64,000 nucleotides of DNA from Actinomycetes bacterium (GTDB lineage Bacteria; Actinomycetota; Thermoleophilia; Solirubrobacterales; Solirubrobacteraceae), in NCBI GenBank assembly GCA_021784895.1, contig JAJYHG010000152.1:1-64000 (forward strand). Direction: 5' to 3'. A model generated the notes under the pieces. It searched no databases. It was given only the letters and a program-made list of their open reading frames with translations, and was not told the origin of the DNA. A program made the position numbers and the translations under genes. This document shows positions 42,186-51,698 of this stretch, piece after piece. How positions within the stretch are numbered: position 1 is the stretch's first letter; every line of letters starts with the position of its first letter.

Positions 42186-43668
42186 CTGCCGTCGCCTGGC
42201 TGGCGCCCGAGACCTCGGGCACGCCGGACTCCCGGCCGGGATGCTCGGCGTACAGCTTGAGCAGGCTTGTACGCAGCACCGCGGCCCGATATCGAGCGCT
42301 CGCGCGGTGATCGTCCAGCGGCGTGCCCTCAGCTCCGAGAAGCTCCGCGCACTCTGCGACGGTGGCGGCCGTCCAGGGTCTGCCAACAAGCGCCGCCTCG
42401 GTCGTACGGGCGCGCAGAGGCGTCGCGGCAACTCCGCCCAAACCGATTCGTGCAGTCCTGACGACGCTGTCAGCGTCGAGCTCGACCGCAAACGCCACCG
42501 CAACGCTCGAGATGTCGTCGAAGCGGCGCTTAGCGATCTTGTGAAAGGAGCTCAGCGGCGCGAGCGGAAGCGGCACCTTGACCGAGCGTATGAGCTCATC
42601 TGGCCGGCGCACACTGCTGCGGTAACCGGTGAAATAGTCGGCGACAGGCAGCTCGCGCTCACCGCCCGAAGAGATCAGCGTTAGGCGCGCGTCGAGGGCG
42701 AGCAAGACGGGTGCGGCATCGCCGATCGGCGAGCCCGTGCCGAGGTTGCCGCCGAGCGTCGCGGCGTTGCGGATCAAGCGCGATGCAAACGCAGGGAAGA
42801 GTTCTGCCAGCAGTGGCACACGTCCTTGCAGGCGGCGTTCAAGCTCGGTCAGCGGCAGCGCGGCACCGATCTCGATCAGCTCGTCGCCGATCGTCAGCGT
42901 GCGCAGTTCCGGTATGCGGTCGATGGCGAGCACAACGCGCGGGCGCTTGCCGCCCAGATTGACCTCCACGCCGTAGTCGGTGCAGCCAGCCACCACGGTT
43001 GTCTGCGGAGCGCTCGCGAGCATCGCGAGCGCCTCAGGCAGCGTTTGCGGTCGGTTGAAGCTCGCACCGTCGACATGTATTGAGGTGGGCGCGGGCACCG
43101 GCGCCGGCTCCCACAGGCGCGCCGCCAGTGGGTCGGAGGGCGGCGGCGACCCCAGCGCGTATGCGGCATCGCGAATCGGCCGGTACCCGGTGCAGCGGCA
43201 GAGATTGCCGCTCAGCGCGTGGAGGTCGAAGCCATTCGGGCCCAGCTCGGACAACGGCTGACTGGCGGCAACACGATCGGGCCGGTAGTACTCGGCAGCC
43301 ATGCTGCACACAAATCCGGGCGTGCAGTATCCACATTGGGAGCCGCCGCGCATCGCCATCTCCAACTGCACGGGGTGAAGCTCGCTAGGGCTACCGAGCC
43401 CCTCGGCGGTGAGGATCTGCTGGCCGTCGAGCGCGACGATCGGAATCAGGCAGGCGTTGATCGCGACCCACTCGGTTGGTGCCGCCAACCCAGCCCTGGC
43501 CACGAGTACTGCACAGGCACCGCACTCACCTTCCGCGCAGCCCTCCTTGCAGCCGGTCAGACCGTGCTCGCGCAGAAAGTCAAGCGCACTGGTCCACACT
43601 GGCAGCTCGCCGAGCGGAGTTTGGCGCCCATTGATCTCAACCTCAGCTACGGCGGTAGCGCTCATCAT
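42172..43668 (-). CDS. xdhA: Xanthine dehydrogenase [2Fe-2S]/FAD subunit
   Basis: 498 residues. The ferredoxin domain holds two cluster motifs: TGCKEGCAEGECGACAVLV with a later Cys in ACLIPIVAL, and QCGYCTPGFVCSMAAEYY with LSGNLCRCTGYRPI. The FAD domain follows from ~180 (VVAGCTDYGVEVNLGGKRPR, IRNAATLGGNLGTGSPIGDA). This is the bacterial arrangement with iron-sulfur and FAD domains fused in XdhA. It passes electrons from the molybdenum centre to NAD. Ribosome site GAGGGAT precedes the ATG pair. First gene of the xdhABC-guaD operon. Confidence 0.95.
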   Translation of the reverse strand: MMSATAVAEVEINGRQTPLGELPVWTSALDFLREHGLTGCKEGCAEGECGACAVLVARAGLAAPTEWVAINACLIPIVALDGQQILTAEGLGSPSELHPVQLEMAMRGGSQCGYCTPGFVCSMAAEYYRPDRVAASQPLSELGPNGFDLHALSGNLCRCTGYRPIRDAAYALGSPPPSDPLAARLWEPAPVPAPTSIHVDGASFNRPQTLPEALAMLASAPQTTVVAGCTDYGVEVNLGGKRPRVVLAIDRIPELRTLTIGDELIEIGAALPLTELERRLQGRVPLLAELFPAFASRLIRNAATLGGNLGTGSPIGDAAPVLLALDARLTLISSGGERELPVADYFTGYRSSVRRPDELIRSVKVPLPLAPLSSFHKIAKRRFDDISSVAVAFAVELDADSVVRTARIGLGGVAATPLRARTTEAALVGRPWTAATVAECAELLGAEGTPLDDHRASARYRAAVLRTSLLKLYAEHPGRESGVPEVSGASQATAGDSC

Positions 43669-43782
43669 CTATCCCTCTTCTCGCGCCGGAAGCGACGCCC
43701 GCTAGCGACCGCCTACGCCGCGAAATGCGGTCGTCGGCAGGGCCGCGATCTTACTGGTCAAGATCGATTCCTGCAATAGTTT

Positions 43783-43808
43783 TGAAACAAGCATTTCACT
43801 AAACGGAA
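43783..43808. promoter_or_regulatory. Candidate operator between allE and xdhA
   Basis: TGAAA-N6-TTTCA (43783-43798) overlaps TTTCACTAAACGGAA (43794-43808), a weaker relative of the TTCCGNCTANCGGAA element seen near the urate oxidase operon. It lies in the gap before the xdh operon and over the last codons of allE. Confidence 0.35.
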
Positions 43809-44632
43809 TTGATAGCGGCAGCCAGGGGAACGTGACGGTTCACATCCTTGTAGAGCAGATAGCGGAACGGCTCGGGCCCGGCAGCGACGCAAGCTTGCGG
43901 ACAGAAGGCCCGCAGCCACATGAAATCGCCCGCCTCCACCTCGAGCCAGTCGCGGTTGAGCAGGTAAACAGCTTTGCCCTGCAGCACGTAGAGCCCGTGC
44001 TCCATAACGTGGGTCTCGGCGAACGGAATCGACGCGCCCGGTCGCAGCGTCACGATCGTCACGTGCATGTCGTGCCGCAGGTCGGCCGGATCCACGAACA
44101 TCGTCGTGGACCAGGCGCCGTCGCAGTCAGGCATCGGGACCGGTGTGATCATGCGCTCGTTGGTGACAAGCGGATCCGGCGGCGTGAGTCCGGCCACCCT
44201 CCGGTAGTGCTTGCGGATCCAATGAAAGGCTGCCAGGCTCGTTCCACGGTTGTGCAGCGACCAGGTTATGCCGGGCGGGAGATAGGCGTAGGCGCCGGGC
44301 CGCAGCACGTGCTCGGCGTCCGCCAGCGTCAGCGCTAGCTCACCGTCCACCACAAACAGCGCCGCCTCGGCGTTTGGGTCGGCTTCGGGGTTGCTAGAAC
44401 CGCCGCCAGGACCAACTTCAACTATGTACTGAGAGAACGTCTCAGCAAAGCCAGAGAGTGGCCGTGCGAGCACCCACAGGCGGGTCTGTTCCCAGAACGG
44501 CAGCCGGCTGGTAACGATGTCACGCATCGTGCCCCTGCAGATCAGCGCGTAGGCGGCGGTGAAGCGGGTCCGGTCGGTAGCCAGCTCACCCTGTGCGGGC
44601 AGACCCCCGCGCGGTACGTAGTAGCTCGTCAC
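43799..44632 (-). CDS. allE: (S)-ureidoglycine aminohydrolase
   Basis: 277 residues, a double cupin. N-terminal MTSYYVPRGGLPAQGELATD and SRLPFWEQTRLWVLARPLSG; first cupin QYIVEVGPGGGSSNPEADPN and FVVDGELALTLADAEHVLRP; YAYLPPGITWSLHNRGTSLA; second cupin HVTIVTLRPGASIPFAETHV, MEHGLYVLQGKAVYLLNRDW with metal-binding His and Glu residues, then WLRAFCPQACVAAGPEPFRY. It converts S-ureidoglycine to S-ureidoglycolate with loss of ammonia. GTG start overlaps the allB stop (GTGA). Confidence 0.94.
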   Translation of the reverse strand: MTSYYVPRGGLPAQGELATDRTRFTAAYALICRGTMRDIVTSRLPFWEQTRLWVLARPLSGFAETFSQYIVEVGPGGGSSNPEADPNAEAALFVVDGELALTLADAEHVLRPGAYAYLPPGITWSLHNRGTSLAAFHWIRKHYRRVAGLTPPDPLVTNERMITPVPMPDCDGAWSTTMFVDPADLRHDMHVTIVTLRPGASIPFAETHVMEHGLYVLQGKAVYLLNRDWLEVEAGDFMWLRAFCPQACVAAGPEPFRYLLYKDVNRHVPLAAAINSV

Positions 44633-45978
44633 GCCAGCTCCCGCCGTGACAGGGTGGCTCCGTTACCGGGACCGGCGAAGGGGTATGCGCGCCTACCTCT
44701 GACCCAGCTCTGCCTGACTACACCGGTGAGGCGTTCGCCGTTGTAGGCCGAGAGCGGCACGCGCTGGTGCAGCCGCACCGGGTCAACGACGAACTCGGCT
44801 TCCGGGTCAAAGACGACCAGATCCGCGTCGGCGCCCGGCACGATGCGTCCCTTGTGTTCCAGCCCAACCCGGTCGGCCGGTGCGCTTGCCATCCAGCGTG
44901 CCACCGTAGCCAGTCCGTGACCTCGCTCGCGGGCGCCCGTCCAGACCACCGCCAAGCCGAGCTCCAGCGACGCGATTCCTCCCCAAGCCACCCCGAAGTC
45001 GCCACTGTCGAGCGCTTTCAGATCCGCGGTGCAGGGTGAGTGGTCCGAGACGATCATGTCGATCTCGCCGCTGGCAAGCGCATTCCAGAGCCGCTCGCGA
45101 TTGTCTGCTCCACGGATCGGTGGCGCGCACTTCAGCCACGTGGCGCCGTCGGCGACCTGCTCGGCCGAGAAGTGCAGGTAGTGGGGGCAGGTCTCTACCG
45201 TCAAGTCGAGTCCGTCGGCACGGGCTCGACCGATGCACGCAAGCGAACCCGCATGCGACAGGTGCAGCACATGGGCGCGCGTGCGGCATCGGCTGGCGGC
45301 ATCGATCAGGTTGGCGATCGCGCGCTCCTCGGCCTCTGCAGGCCTTGATCGCAAGTAGGCGGAATACGCGCGTCCACGCGGCGGCGGCGCGGCCGCAATC
45401 ACCTGCCCATCTTCAGCATGGGCGATCAGCAGCGCTCCCAGGCGGGCCATCTCAGCGGCAGCTACCTCGAGCCCGGCCGGGTCAAGGGGCGGGAACTCTG
45501 GTACGCCCGAATCCGCCAGGAAGCACTTGAAGCCAAACACGCCCGCTCGGTACAGGGCTTCGACGTGCCTGAGCGAGCCTGGGACCACACCACCCCAGAA
45601 CCCGACATCGACATGCAGCTTCCCGCTCGCGGCGGCGCGTTTGACGTCGAGCGCGTCGCGTGTCGTGGTTGGCGGCAGGCTATTGAGCGGCATGTCTATC
45701 AGCGTTGTCACCCCGCCTGCGGCCGCGGCTTTCGTACCGCTCTCAAAGCCCTCCCACACGCTGCGGCCGGGCTCATTGAGATGCACGTGCGTATCGACTA
45801 GGCCTGGCAGCAGTACCTCGCGATCAGAGAGCGTGACCGTCTCACGGCTAGAGACGGGCAGCGCCGCCGGGTCCAGCACCGCCGCGACACGACCGTCGCG
45901 TGTGGCCACAACGGCGGGCCGCTCCTGCATGTCGATCACTGCCCGGCGCGCGATGAAGAGCTGGTCGTATTCACCCAT
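44629..45978 (-). CDS. allB: Allantoinase
   Basis: 449 residues from the ATG at 45978 (MGEYDQLFIARRAVIDMQER); a GTG at 45993 is possible. Cyclic amidohydrolase motifs: LVDTHVHLNEPGRSVWEGFE (HxH), GVTTLIDMPLNSLPPTT, the carboxylated-Lys segment GFKCFLADSGVPEFPPLD, VETCPHYLHFSAEQVADGAT, KCAPPIRGADNRERLWNALA and MIVSDHSPCTADLKALDSGD. It opens allantoin to allantoate. The start overlaps glxK, and the end overlaps allE, within the long minus-strand operon. Confidence 0.94.
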   Translation of the reverse strand: MGEYDQLFIARRAVIDMQERPAVVATRDGRVAAVLDPAALPVSSRETVTLSDREVLLPGLVDTHVHLNEPGRSVWEGFESGTKAAAAGGVTTLIDMPLNSLPPTTTRDALDVKRAAASGKLHVDVGFWGGVVPGSLRHVEALYRAGVFGFKCFLADSGVPEFPPLDPAGLEVAAAEMARLGALLIAHAEDGQVIAAAPPPRGRAYSAYLRSRPAEAEERAIANLIDAASRCRTRAHVLHLSHAGSLACIGRARADGLDLTVETCPHYLHFSAEQVADGATWLKCAPPIRGADNRERLWNALASGEIDMIVSDHSPCTADLKALDSGDFGVAWGGIASLELGLAVVWTGARERGHGLATVARWMASAPADRVGLEHKGRIVPGADADLVVFDPEAEFVVDPVRLHQRVPLSAYNGERLTGVVRQSWVRGRRAYPFAGPGNGATLSRRELA

Positions 45979-47104
45979 GTGGCATCCAGTCACCGACCCG
46001 TGTGCCGATGCGCTCCAGCAGGGCCGCAGGCTCGTCGAGAGCTTGCCTTGGCGTGTGCGCCTCCTCCATCAGGGTGTAAACGGAATCAAAACCAGCGCTC
46101 TGAAGCGTCACGACGTCGAGCAGACAGCGACCGGCGACCGCGATCACGGGCACGCCGCACGCGCGCCCGGCCGCCGCGACCACGGCTGGCGCCTTGCCCC
46201 TGAGCGTCTGAGCGTCAAGCGAGCCCTCGCCGGTGATCACCAGGTCCGCACGCTGCAGCGCCGCGTTCAGGCCAAGCTGCTCGACCACCATCTGCGCGCC
46301 CGGCCTGAGGCTGGCGCGAAGCAGCGCCCCCGCTGCAAACCCAACCCCACCGGCCGCACCGGCACCAGGGTCCAGCCGGTGATCACGGCCCACGGTCACC
46401 GCGACCAGCGCCGCCCAGTTGCGCAGCGCACGATCGAGCAGGGCCACTTGATCAGGCGCGACCCCTTTTTGCGGCCCGTACACGGAGGCGGCCCCGAGCG
46501 GGCCTGTGAGCGGATTGTCCACGTCGCAGGCAACGGTGATTCTGGCCCTGAAGATCCCTGGGTGAAGCCCGGCCAGGTCGAGGCGTGCTGCCGCTGCGGC
46601 TCCGTACGCGCCGGCGACCACCTCAGCGCCCGAGCGGTCGAGGACGCGCGCGCCGAGCGCTTGCACCAGCCCGACACCACCGTCGCTGGATGCGCTGCCG
46701 CCGATGCCCACCAAAAGCTCGCGGCAGCCTGCATCGAGCGCGTGAGCGACCAGCTCGCCAACCCCGCGACTGGTGGCCCGCATGGGGTCGTGCGGCACGC
46801 CGAGGTCGGCGTGTGCGCGCGCGAGGCCGGCGACCTTGGCAAGCTCGATCACGGCGACCGTGCCACGGCGGGCGTACCAGGTCTCACACCGGTGGCCGCC
46901 CGCGTCGGTGGCTTCCAGCCGGACGCGCTCAAAACCAGCCGACAGGAACACATCGAGGAAACCATCGCCGCCGTCTGCCACCGGCAGTGCGATCAACTCA
47001 GCTTGCGGGCGGCGGCGACGGATACCCACCGCCAGCGCCGCGGCCACCTCACCGCCGCTCAGCGTGCCCTTGAACTTGTCGGGGGCCAGCAGGACGGTAG
47101 TCAT
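45971..47104 (-). CDS. glxK: Glycerate 2-kinase (GlxK/GarK family)
   Basis: 377 residues. LLAPDKFKGTLSGGEVAAAL, ALPVADGGDGFLDVFLSAGF, GVGELVAHALDAGCRELLVG with IGGSASSDGGVGLVQALGAR, ACDVDNPLTGPLGAASVYGP and ITGEGSLDAQTLRGKAPAVV are family motifs. It phosphorylates D-glycerate formed by tartronate semialdehyde reductase, connecting glyoxylate use to glycolysis. It lies 8 bases after gcl and overlaps allB. Confidence 0.94.
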   Translation of the reverse strand: MTTVLLAPDKFKGTLSGGEVAAALAVGIRRRRPQAELIALPVADGGDGFLDVFLSAGFERVRLEATDAGGHRCETWYARRGTVAVIELAKVAGLARAHADLGVPHDPMRATSRGVGELVAHALDAGCRELLVGIGGSASSDGGVGLVQALGARVLDRSGAEVVAGAYGAAAAARLDLAGLHPGIFRARITVACDVDNPLTGPLGAASVYGPQKGVAPDQVALLDRALRNWAALVAVTVGRDHRLDPGAGAAGGVGFAAGALLRASLRPGAQMVVEQLGLNAALQRADLVITGEGSLDAQTLRGKAPAVVAAAGRACGVPVIAVAGRCLLDVVTLQSAGFDSVYTLMEEAHTPRQALDEPAALLERIGTRVGDWMPHG

Positions 47105-47112
47105 GCGTTCAG

Positions 47113-48867
47113 CTAACCCTGCGATGCCGTGACGAGCTCGGCGACGGCCTCCGGCTCGTCGAACTCGACGACGTTGTCAAGCTCGGTCCCCATAGCCACA
47201 TTCGTCACTCTCTCGAGGATGAACTCGACCACAACCGGAACCTGGTACTCCCGCATCAGCTCTCTCGCGTGGTCAAACGCCGGTGCAATGTCATCGGGCT
47301 CGAACACCCGAAGCGCCTTGCAGCCGAGCCCTTCCGCGACTCGCACGTGATCCACTCCGTAACCGCCCAGGCCGGGCGAGTTGACGTTCTCAAACGACAG
47401 CTGGACGCAGTAGTCCATATCAAAGGCGCGCTGCGCCTGGCGGATCAAACCGAGGTAAGCGTTGTTTACCACCACGTGGATGTAGGGGATGTTGAACTGT
47501 GCACCGACCGCAAGCTCCTCGATCAGGAACTGGAAGTCGTAGTCGCCCGACAGCGCGACCACTGTCGCTTCCGGATCGGCAACGGCCAGGCCGAGCGCCG
47601 CCGGTATGGTCCAGCCAAGCGGTCCCGCCTGTCCCGCGTTGATCCAGTGCCGCGGCTTGTAGACGCGCAACATCTGCGCGGCTTGAATCTGTGACAGGCC
47701 GATTGTGCTCACGTAACGTACATCTGGACCGAAGACACGGTTCATCTCACCGTAGACGCGCTGCGGTTTGAGGGGCACGCAGTCGTAGTCAGTCTTGCGA
47801 ACCATCGCCTGCTTGCGCGCGCCGCACTCTCTCACCCAGTCCGACCAGTCCGGCAGATCCCGGTCGCGGGCGGCCTCGATCAGTAGCTGCAACGCCACCG
47901 CGGCGTCTGAAGCGATTCCGTAGTCGGGGGCGAACACCCGCCCGATCTGGGTCGGCTCGATGTCGATGTGGACGAACGTGCGGCCCTCGGTGTACTTGCT
48001 GAGGCTGCCGGTATGCCGGTTAGCCCAGCGGTTACCGATGCCAAGCACAAAGTCCGCCTCGAGCATGGAGGCGTTGCCGTAGCGATGCGAGGTCTGCAGG
48101 CCAACCATGCCCGCGTTCAGCGGATGATCGTCGGCGATCGTGCCCCAGCCCATCAGCGTTGGCACGACCGGAACACCGGCGAGCTCCGCGAACTGGACCA
48201 GCAGCTCAGCCGCGTCGGCGTTGATCACGCCACCGCCAGCCACCAGTAGCGGCCGCCGCGCGGCCTGCAGCATGTCCAGCGCACGGCCGATCTGCGCGCG
48301 ACTGGCGCACGGCTTGAAGACCTCGAGTGGCGTGTAGGTCTCTGGATCAAACTCGATCTCAGCCAGCTGTACGTCCAGCGGGAGATCGATCAGCACTGGC
48401 CCTGGCCGTCCTGACCGCATCAGGTGGAAGGCAAGCTGGAAGGTACCCGGCACCTGGGCCGGCTCGAGCACGGTCATCGCCATCTTTGTGAGCGGAGCCG
48501 CGATCGAAGCGATGTCCACAGCCTGAAAATCCTCCTTGTGCAGCCTCGCCACCGGCGCCTGGCCGGTGATGCACAAAAGCGGCACGGAGTCGGCACTGGC
48601 GGAGTAAAGACCGGTGATCATGTCGGTGCCGGCGGGACCGCTGGTACCGACGCACACACCGATGTTGCCGGCGCGCGCGCGGCTATAGCCCTCGGCCATG
48701 TGCGATGCGCCTTCCACGTGACGCGCGAGAACATGCGTGAAGGCGCCGTCGACCTGAACCGCTTTGTAGAACGGGTTGATCGCGGCTCCGGGCACGCCGA
48801 ACAGGCACGTCGCGCCTTCGGCCTTCAGGATCTCGACCGCGGCCTGGACGGTTGTCATTCGTGCCAT
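47113..48867 (-). CDS. gcl: Glyoxylate carboligase (tartronate-semialdehyde synthase)
   Basis: 584 residues from the ATG at 48867 ([20 protein letters not shown]), with GAGGA 8 bases upstream. ThDP-enzyme layout: [20 protein letters not shown] and [40 protein letters not shown]; a central nucleotide domain; then the ThDP site [20 protein letters not shown] with [14 protein letters not shown]. The position of the usual ThDP-activating Glu is Val in Gcl; here [11 protein letters not shown] agrees with that class. It joins two glyoxylates to tartronate semialdehyde plus CO2. Confidence 0.96.
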   Translation of the reverse strand: MARMTTVQAAVEILKAEGATCLFGVPGAAINPFYKAVQVDGAFTHVLARHVEGASHMAEGYSRARAGNIGVCVGTSGPAGTDMITGLYSASADSVPLLCITGQAPVARLHKEDFQAVDIASIAAPLTKMAMTVLEPAQVPGTFQLAFHLMRSGRPGPVLIDLPLDVQLAEIEFDPETYTPLEVFKPCASRAQIGRALDMLQAARRPLLVAGGGVINADAAELLVQFAELAGVPVVPTLMGWGTIADDHPLNAGMVGLQTSHRYGNASMLEADFVLGIGNRWANRHTGSLSKYTEGRTFVHIDIEPTQIGRVFAPDYGIASDAAVALQLLIEAARDRDLPDWSDWVRECGARKQAMVRKTDYDCVPLKPQRVYGEMNRVFGPDVRYVSTIGLSQIQAAQMLRVYKPRHWINAGQAGPLGWTIPAALGLAVADPEATVVALSGDYDFQFLIEELAVGAQFNIPYIHVVVNNAYLGLIRQAQRAFDMDYCVQLSFENVNSPGLGGYGVDHVRVAEGLGCKALRVFEPDDIAPAFDHARELMREYQVPVVVEFILERVTNVAMGTELDNVVEFDEPEAVAELVTASQG

Positions 48868-48883
48868 CGCTAGATCCTCGCTT

Positions 48884-49777
48884 TCACCGTGGCTGGCCGC
48901 GACCAGCCAGCCGCTCGACCCCACGCAAAAGCGCGGAGTGGTCCAGTTCCCCGTCCCCGCAGGCCCGCGCCGAGGCCATCAGCTGCCCGACCAGTGCGCC
49001 TACTGGGAGCACAACCCCGGCTGCACGGGCGGCCGCCGTCACGATGCCCATGTCCTTGTGATGCAGCTCGATGCGGAAGCCAGGTGCAAAGGAGCGGCTG
49101 AGCATGTTCTCGCGCTTGAGCTCCAGCACCCGCGAGCCCGCCAGCCCGCCGCCGATCACCTCGAGGGCCGCGGTGGCATCGACTCCATAAGCCTCGAGAA
49201 ACACCAGCGCCTCGGCCAGCACCTGGATGTTGGTGCCAACGATCAGCTGGTTGGCTGCCTTGACCGTCTGGCCCGAACCGCTCGGCCCGACGTGTACGAC
49301 CGTCTGTCCTACGGCCTCGAGAATCGGGCGCGCGGCTTGGAAGTCGTCGGCGGCTCCACCCACCATGATTGACAAACTCGCGTTCTTGGCGCCCACTTCG
49401 CCACCGGAGACAGGCGCATCGAGCGGGCGCAGACCACGCTCCCGGGCCATCGCCGCGAGCTCGGCACTGACGTCTGGCCGGATGCTCGAGAAGTCGATCA
49501 CCAGAGTCCCGGGTGTGGCGCTGTCGAGGACGCCACCGGGGCCGGCGATCACCTCCTCCACGTCGGGGGTATCAGGGACCATGATTGCGACGGCTCCAGC
49601 ACCGTCAAGCGCTTGCGCGATGTCTGCCGCGCTGCGTCCGCCGGCCGCCACCAGCGGGCCACCGCGATCGTGACGTTTGTTATAGCCACGCACCTGGTAG
49701 CCGGCGCGCTGGAGGTTTACGGCCATCGGACTGCCCATGATCCCAAGGCCGATGAAGGCGAGCTCGCTGTTGCTCAT
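48884..49777 (-). CDS. glxR: Tartronate semialdehyde reductase
   Basis: 297 residues from the ATG at 49777 with a near-perfect ribosome site (AGGGGAGGAGGG). [80 protein letters not shown] (catalytic Lys) and [20 protein letters not shown] identify the 2-hydroxy-3-oxopropionate reductase group. It reduces tartronate semialdehyde to D-glycerate. The start overlaps the hyi stop by 4 bases; gcl follows after 16. Confidence 0.94.
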   Translation of the reverse strand: MSNSELAFIGLGIMGSPMAVNLQRAGYQVRGYNKRHDRGGPLVAAGGRSAADIAQALDGAGAVAIMVPDTPDVEEVIAGPGGVLDSATPGTLVIDFSSIRPDVSAELAAMARERGLRPLDAPVSGGEVGAKNASLSIMVGGAADDFQAARPILEAVGQTVVHVGPSGSGQTVKAANQLIVGTNIQVLAEALVFLEAYGVDATAALEVIGGGLAGSRVLELKRENMLSRSFAPGFRIELHHKDMGIVTAAARAAGVVLPVGALVGQLMASARACGDGELDHSALLRGVERLAGRGQPR

Positions 49778-50622
49778 GCCCTCCTCCCCTCGTGCCGTGC
49801 GGCACGACGCATCGGCGCCAGCCACTGCAGGCTCGCCTCTGTGTCTGCTGTGCTGGGCTTGTATTCCAGGCCGACCCAGCCCGCGTAGCCGTGTGCCACG
49901 AGCTGGCTGAGGTAGCGGTCGATCTCGAGCGTGCCGCTGCCCGGCTCACCACGACCCGGGAAGTCAGCGACCTGCACGTGCAGGGTCAGCGGCGCATGGG
50001 TGCTGATAGCAGCTTCCAGATCATCCCCGTTGTTGGCCAGATGGAAGAGATCGCACAGCATCCCGATGTTCGGATGCCCCGCCGCCCTGACCCGCGTTAC
50101 GACCGCAGCAGCACTATCGGCGGTGCGCAGCGAGTAGGGTTTCGGCCCGCTCACCGGCTCAACCAGCACGTTGGCCCCGATCCGCGCGGCAGCGGCAGCG
50201 GCGGCGGCGAGACTCTCAGCGGCCAGGAGGTCTTGGCCGGCTTCCGTAACACCCGGCACCCGGTTGCCGTACAGCGCGTTGAAGGCGCTGACGCCGAGTT
50301 GCTCGCCGATCGCCACCGCAACCGGGACGTTTTGCGTGAACTGCTGCGACCGGCCAGGAATGGAGAGCACGCCCGCGTCGGGCCCAGCGAGGTCTCCAGC
50401 AAAGAAGTTGAGGCCCACGAGCTGGACGCCCGCGTCGCGCACCGCGCGCACGAACGCATCCACTTCACGGTCCGTGGGAACAGGTTCTTGTGGCCACGGC
50501 CACCAGAACTCAACCGCGTCAAAGCCGGCGCGTTTGGCTGCGGCGGGCCGCTCGAGCAGCGGGAGTTCGGTGAACAGCATCGAGCAGTTGACCAGGTAGT
50601 TCAGCCCATGTTCGTCAGGCAT
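49774..50622 (-). CDS. hyi: Hydroxypyruvate isomerase family protein
   Basis: 282 residues from the ATG at 50622, with GAGGAGGG upstream. YLVNCSMLFTELPLLERPAA, GFDAVEFWWPWPQEPVPTDR, LVGLNFFAGDLAGPDAGVLS, VEPVSGPKPYSLRTADSAAA, IGMLCDLFHLANNGDDLEAA and WVGLEYKPSTADTEASLQWL fit the xylose-isomerase-like TIM barrel of Hyi with metal-binding Glu/Asp/His residues. Hyi interconverts hydroxypyruvate and tartronate semialdehyde. It follows the urate oxidase gene by 70 bases and overlaps glxR. Confidence 0.92.
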   Translation of the reverse strand: MPDEHGLNYLVNCSMLFTELPLLERPAAAKRAGFDAVEFWWPWPQEPVPTDREVDAFVRAVRDAGVQLVGLNFFAGDLAGPDAGVLSIPGRSQQFTQNVPVAVAIGEQLGVSAFNALYGNRVPGVTEAGQDLLAAESLAAAAAAAARIGANVLVEPVSGPKPYSLRTADSAAAVVTRVRAAGHPNIGMLCDLFHLANNGDDLEAAISTHAPLTLHVQVADFPGRGEPGSGTLEIDRYLSQLVAHGYAGWVGLEYKPSTADTEASLQWLAPMRRAARHEGRRA

Positions 50623-50692
50623 CGCCACGCCCTCCTCATGAGCAGCGTTCACGTTTGCCACCGCGATCGGGTTCCTCATCGCCTACATCCGC

Positions 50693-51598
50693 TCAGGTAA
50701 ACGCGGGGACGGCTAGCCAAGCCTCACCGGGGTCCGGGGCTTCATCACGGATCACTGTGGCTTCGATTAGCCCGTAGGGCCTGTCAGCAGCGATGAAGAC
50801 CTCGCCGTTGTTCTCAAGTCCGAACGGCTCTAGGTCAACCAGAAAATGATGTTTGTTGGGCGCGGAAAAGCGGATCTCAGCCACCTCAGAGTGGGCTTCG
50901 AGCACACGCTGGCCCATCAGGTAGAGCGTCTCCTGGAGCGCGCGGCTATAGGTTGCGGCAAACACCTCGAGCAACGTGGCGCGGATGGCGGCGTAGCTGG
51001 CGTTCCAGTCGGTCTCTGTGGTCATATGCCGCCAACGAGCCACAAGCGATGTGGCCATGATCCGGTCGTCCGCCTCTTTGAGGGTTGTGTACTCGTCTTT
51101 CAGGAAACCCTTGAACTCGGACGCGGTCGTCTTCAGTACCACCAGGTCGCAGACGCCCGACAGCACAGCGATCCGCTCCCGCGCATCCCGGTCACTAACG
51201 GTCACCGCCACGGTGCGCGTACCGTCGCCACGGCGGATAAAGGCGTGGTCGTGGCCCTCGCCGCCGACCGGGATCCTGTCCCAGGCGTACTGTTCGACCC
51301 GCACCTGGACGCTCTGCGCCCGCGGAGCAGCCTCGAGCAGACGGCGCCCCAGCGCGATCGCGTAATCCTCCGGCGAGCTCACGCCGTGTCGCTTGGCGTA
51401 AGCAAAGGCGGTGTTCTTCTGCGTGTCGGTTGGCAGGACGTCCGCCTGGCTGCCGGTGACATGCGCAGCAGTGAACTCTCCGCGCAGCGAGGTAGAGACG
51501 TTGAGGTCATATAGCTCGTGCCGGGAGCTTTCGCGATAGACGCGCACGACCCGGTTCTCTGCCTTCCCGTATTGATTCGCGCCGAGCCTGATTCCCAT
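50693..51598 (-). CDS. uox: Urate oxidase (cofactor-free uricase)
   Basis: 301 residues, standard length. Two T-fold domains: IRLGANQYGKAENRVVRVYR and ELYDLNVSTSLRGEFTAAHV, TGSQADVLPTDTQKNTAFAY (catalytic Thr of the DTQKNT motif), then EFKGFLKDEYTTLKEADDRI and SAPNKHHFLVDLEPFGLENN (conserved Asn-Lys-His). It oxidises urate to 5-hydroxyisourate. Other names for the gene are pucL and uaZ. AAGGAG lies 8 bases before the ATG. First gene of the operon to allE; strong promoter and two operator-like palindromes precede it. Confidence 0.96.
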   Translation of the reverse strand: MGIRLGANQYGKAENRVVRVYRESSRHELYDLNVSTSLRGEFTAAHVTGSQADVLPTDTQKNTAFAYAKRHGVSSPEDYAIALGRRLLEAAPRAQSVQVRVEQYAWDRIPVGGEGHDHAFIRRGDGTRTVAVTVSDRDARERIAVLSGVCDLVVLKTTASEFKGFLKDEYTTLKEADDRIMATSLVARWRHMTTETDWNASYAAIRATLLEVFAATYSRALQETLYLMGQRVLEAHSEVAEIRFSAPNKHHFLVDLEPFGLENNGEVFIAADRPYGLIEATVIRDEAPDPGEAWLAVPAFT

Positions 51599-51634
51599 CG
51601 AGAGAACTCCTTGTAGCGGTCCATCAGGACAAAC

Positions 51635-51649
51635 TTCCGTCTAGCGGAA
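51635..51649. promoter_or_regulatory. Operator-like palindrome upstream of urate oxidase
   Basis: TTCCGTCTAGCGGAA is a near-perfect inverted repeat (TTCCG...CGGAA), 36 bases before the uricase ATG and downstream of the predicted transcription start. It shares the core TTCCGNCTANCG with 51656-51670 and 52946-52960. Confidence 0.6.
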
Positions 51650-51655
51650 ACTATA

Positions 51656-51670
51656 AGTCGATAGTCGGAA
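51656..51670 (-). promoter_or_regulatory. Second operator-like element, at the predicted start of transcription
   Basis: On the minus strand TTCCGACTATCGACT, matching TTCCGNCTANCG of the neighbouring palindrome. It begins where the -10 box of the uricase promoter ends, as expected of a repressor site. Confidence 0.5.
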
Positions 51671-51698
51671 CTATATCCCGACGTTCGCCACGTGTCAA
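51670..51698 (-). promoter_or_regulatory. Strong promoter of the urate oxidase operon
   Basis: Minus strand TTGACA (51693-51698), 17-base spacer, TATAGT (51670-51675). The -35 box overlaps the end of the DUF6986 gene. Predicted transcription start near 51663. Confidence 0.75.

Noticed and set aside
42186-42503. N-terminal extension of XdhB
   Set aside because: This part is xdhA read in another frame; conserved XdhB sequence begins after the GTG at 42185.
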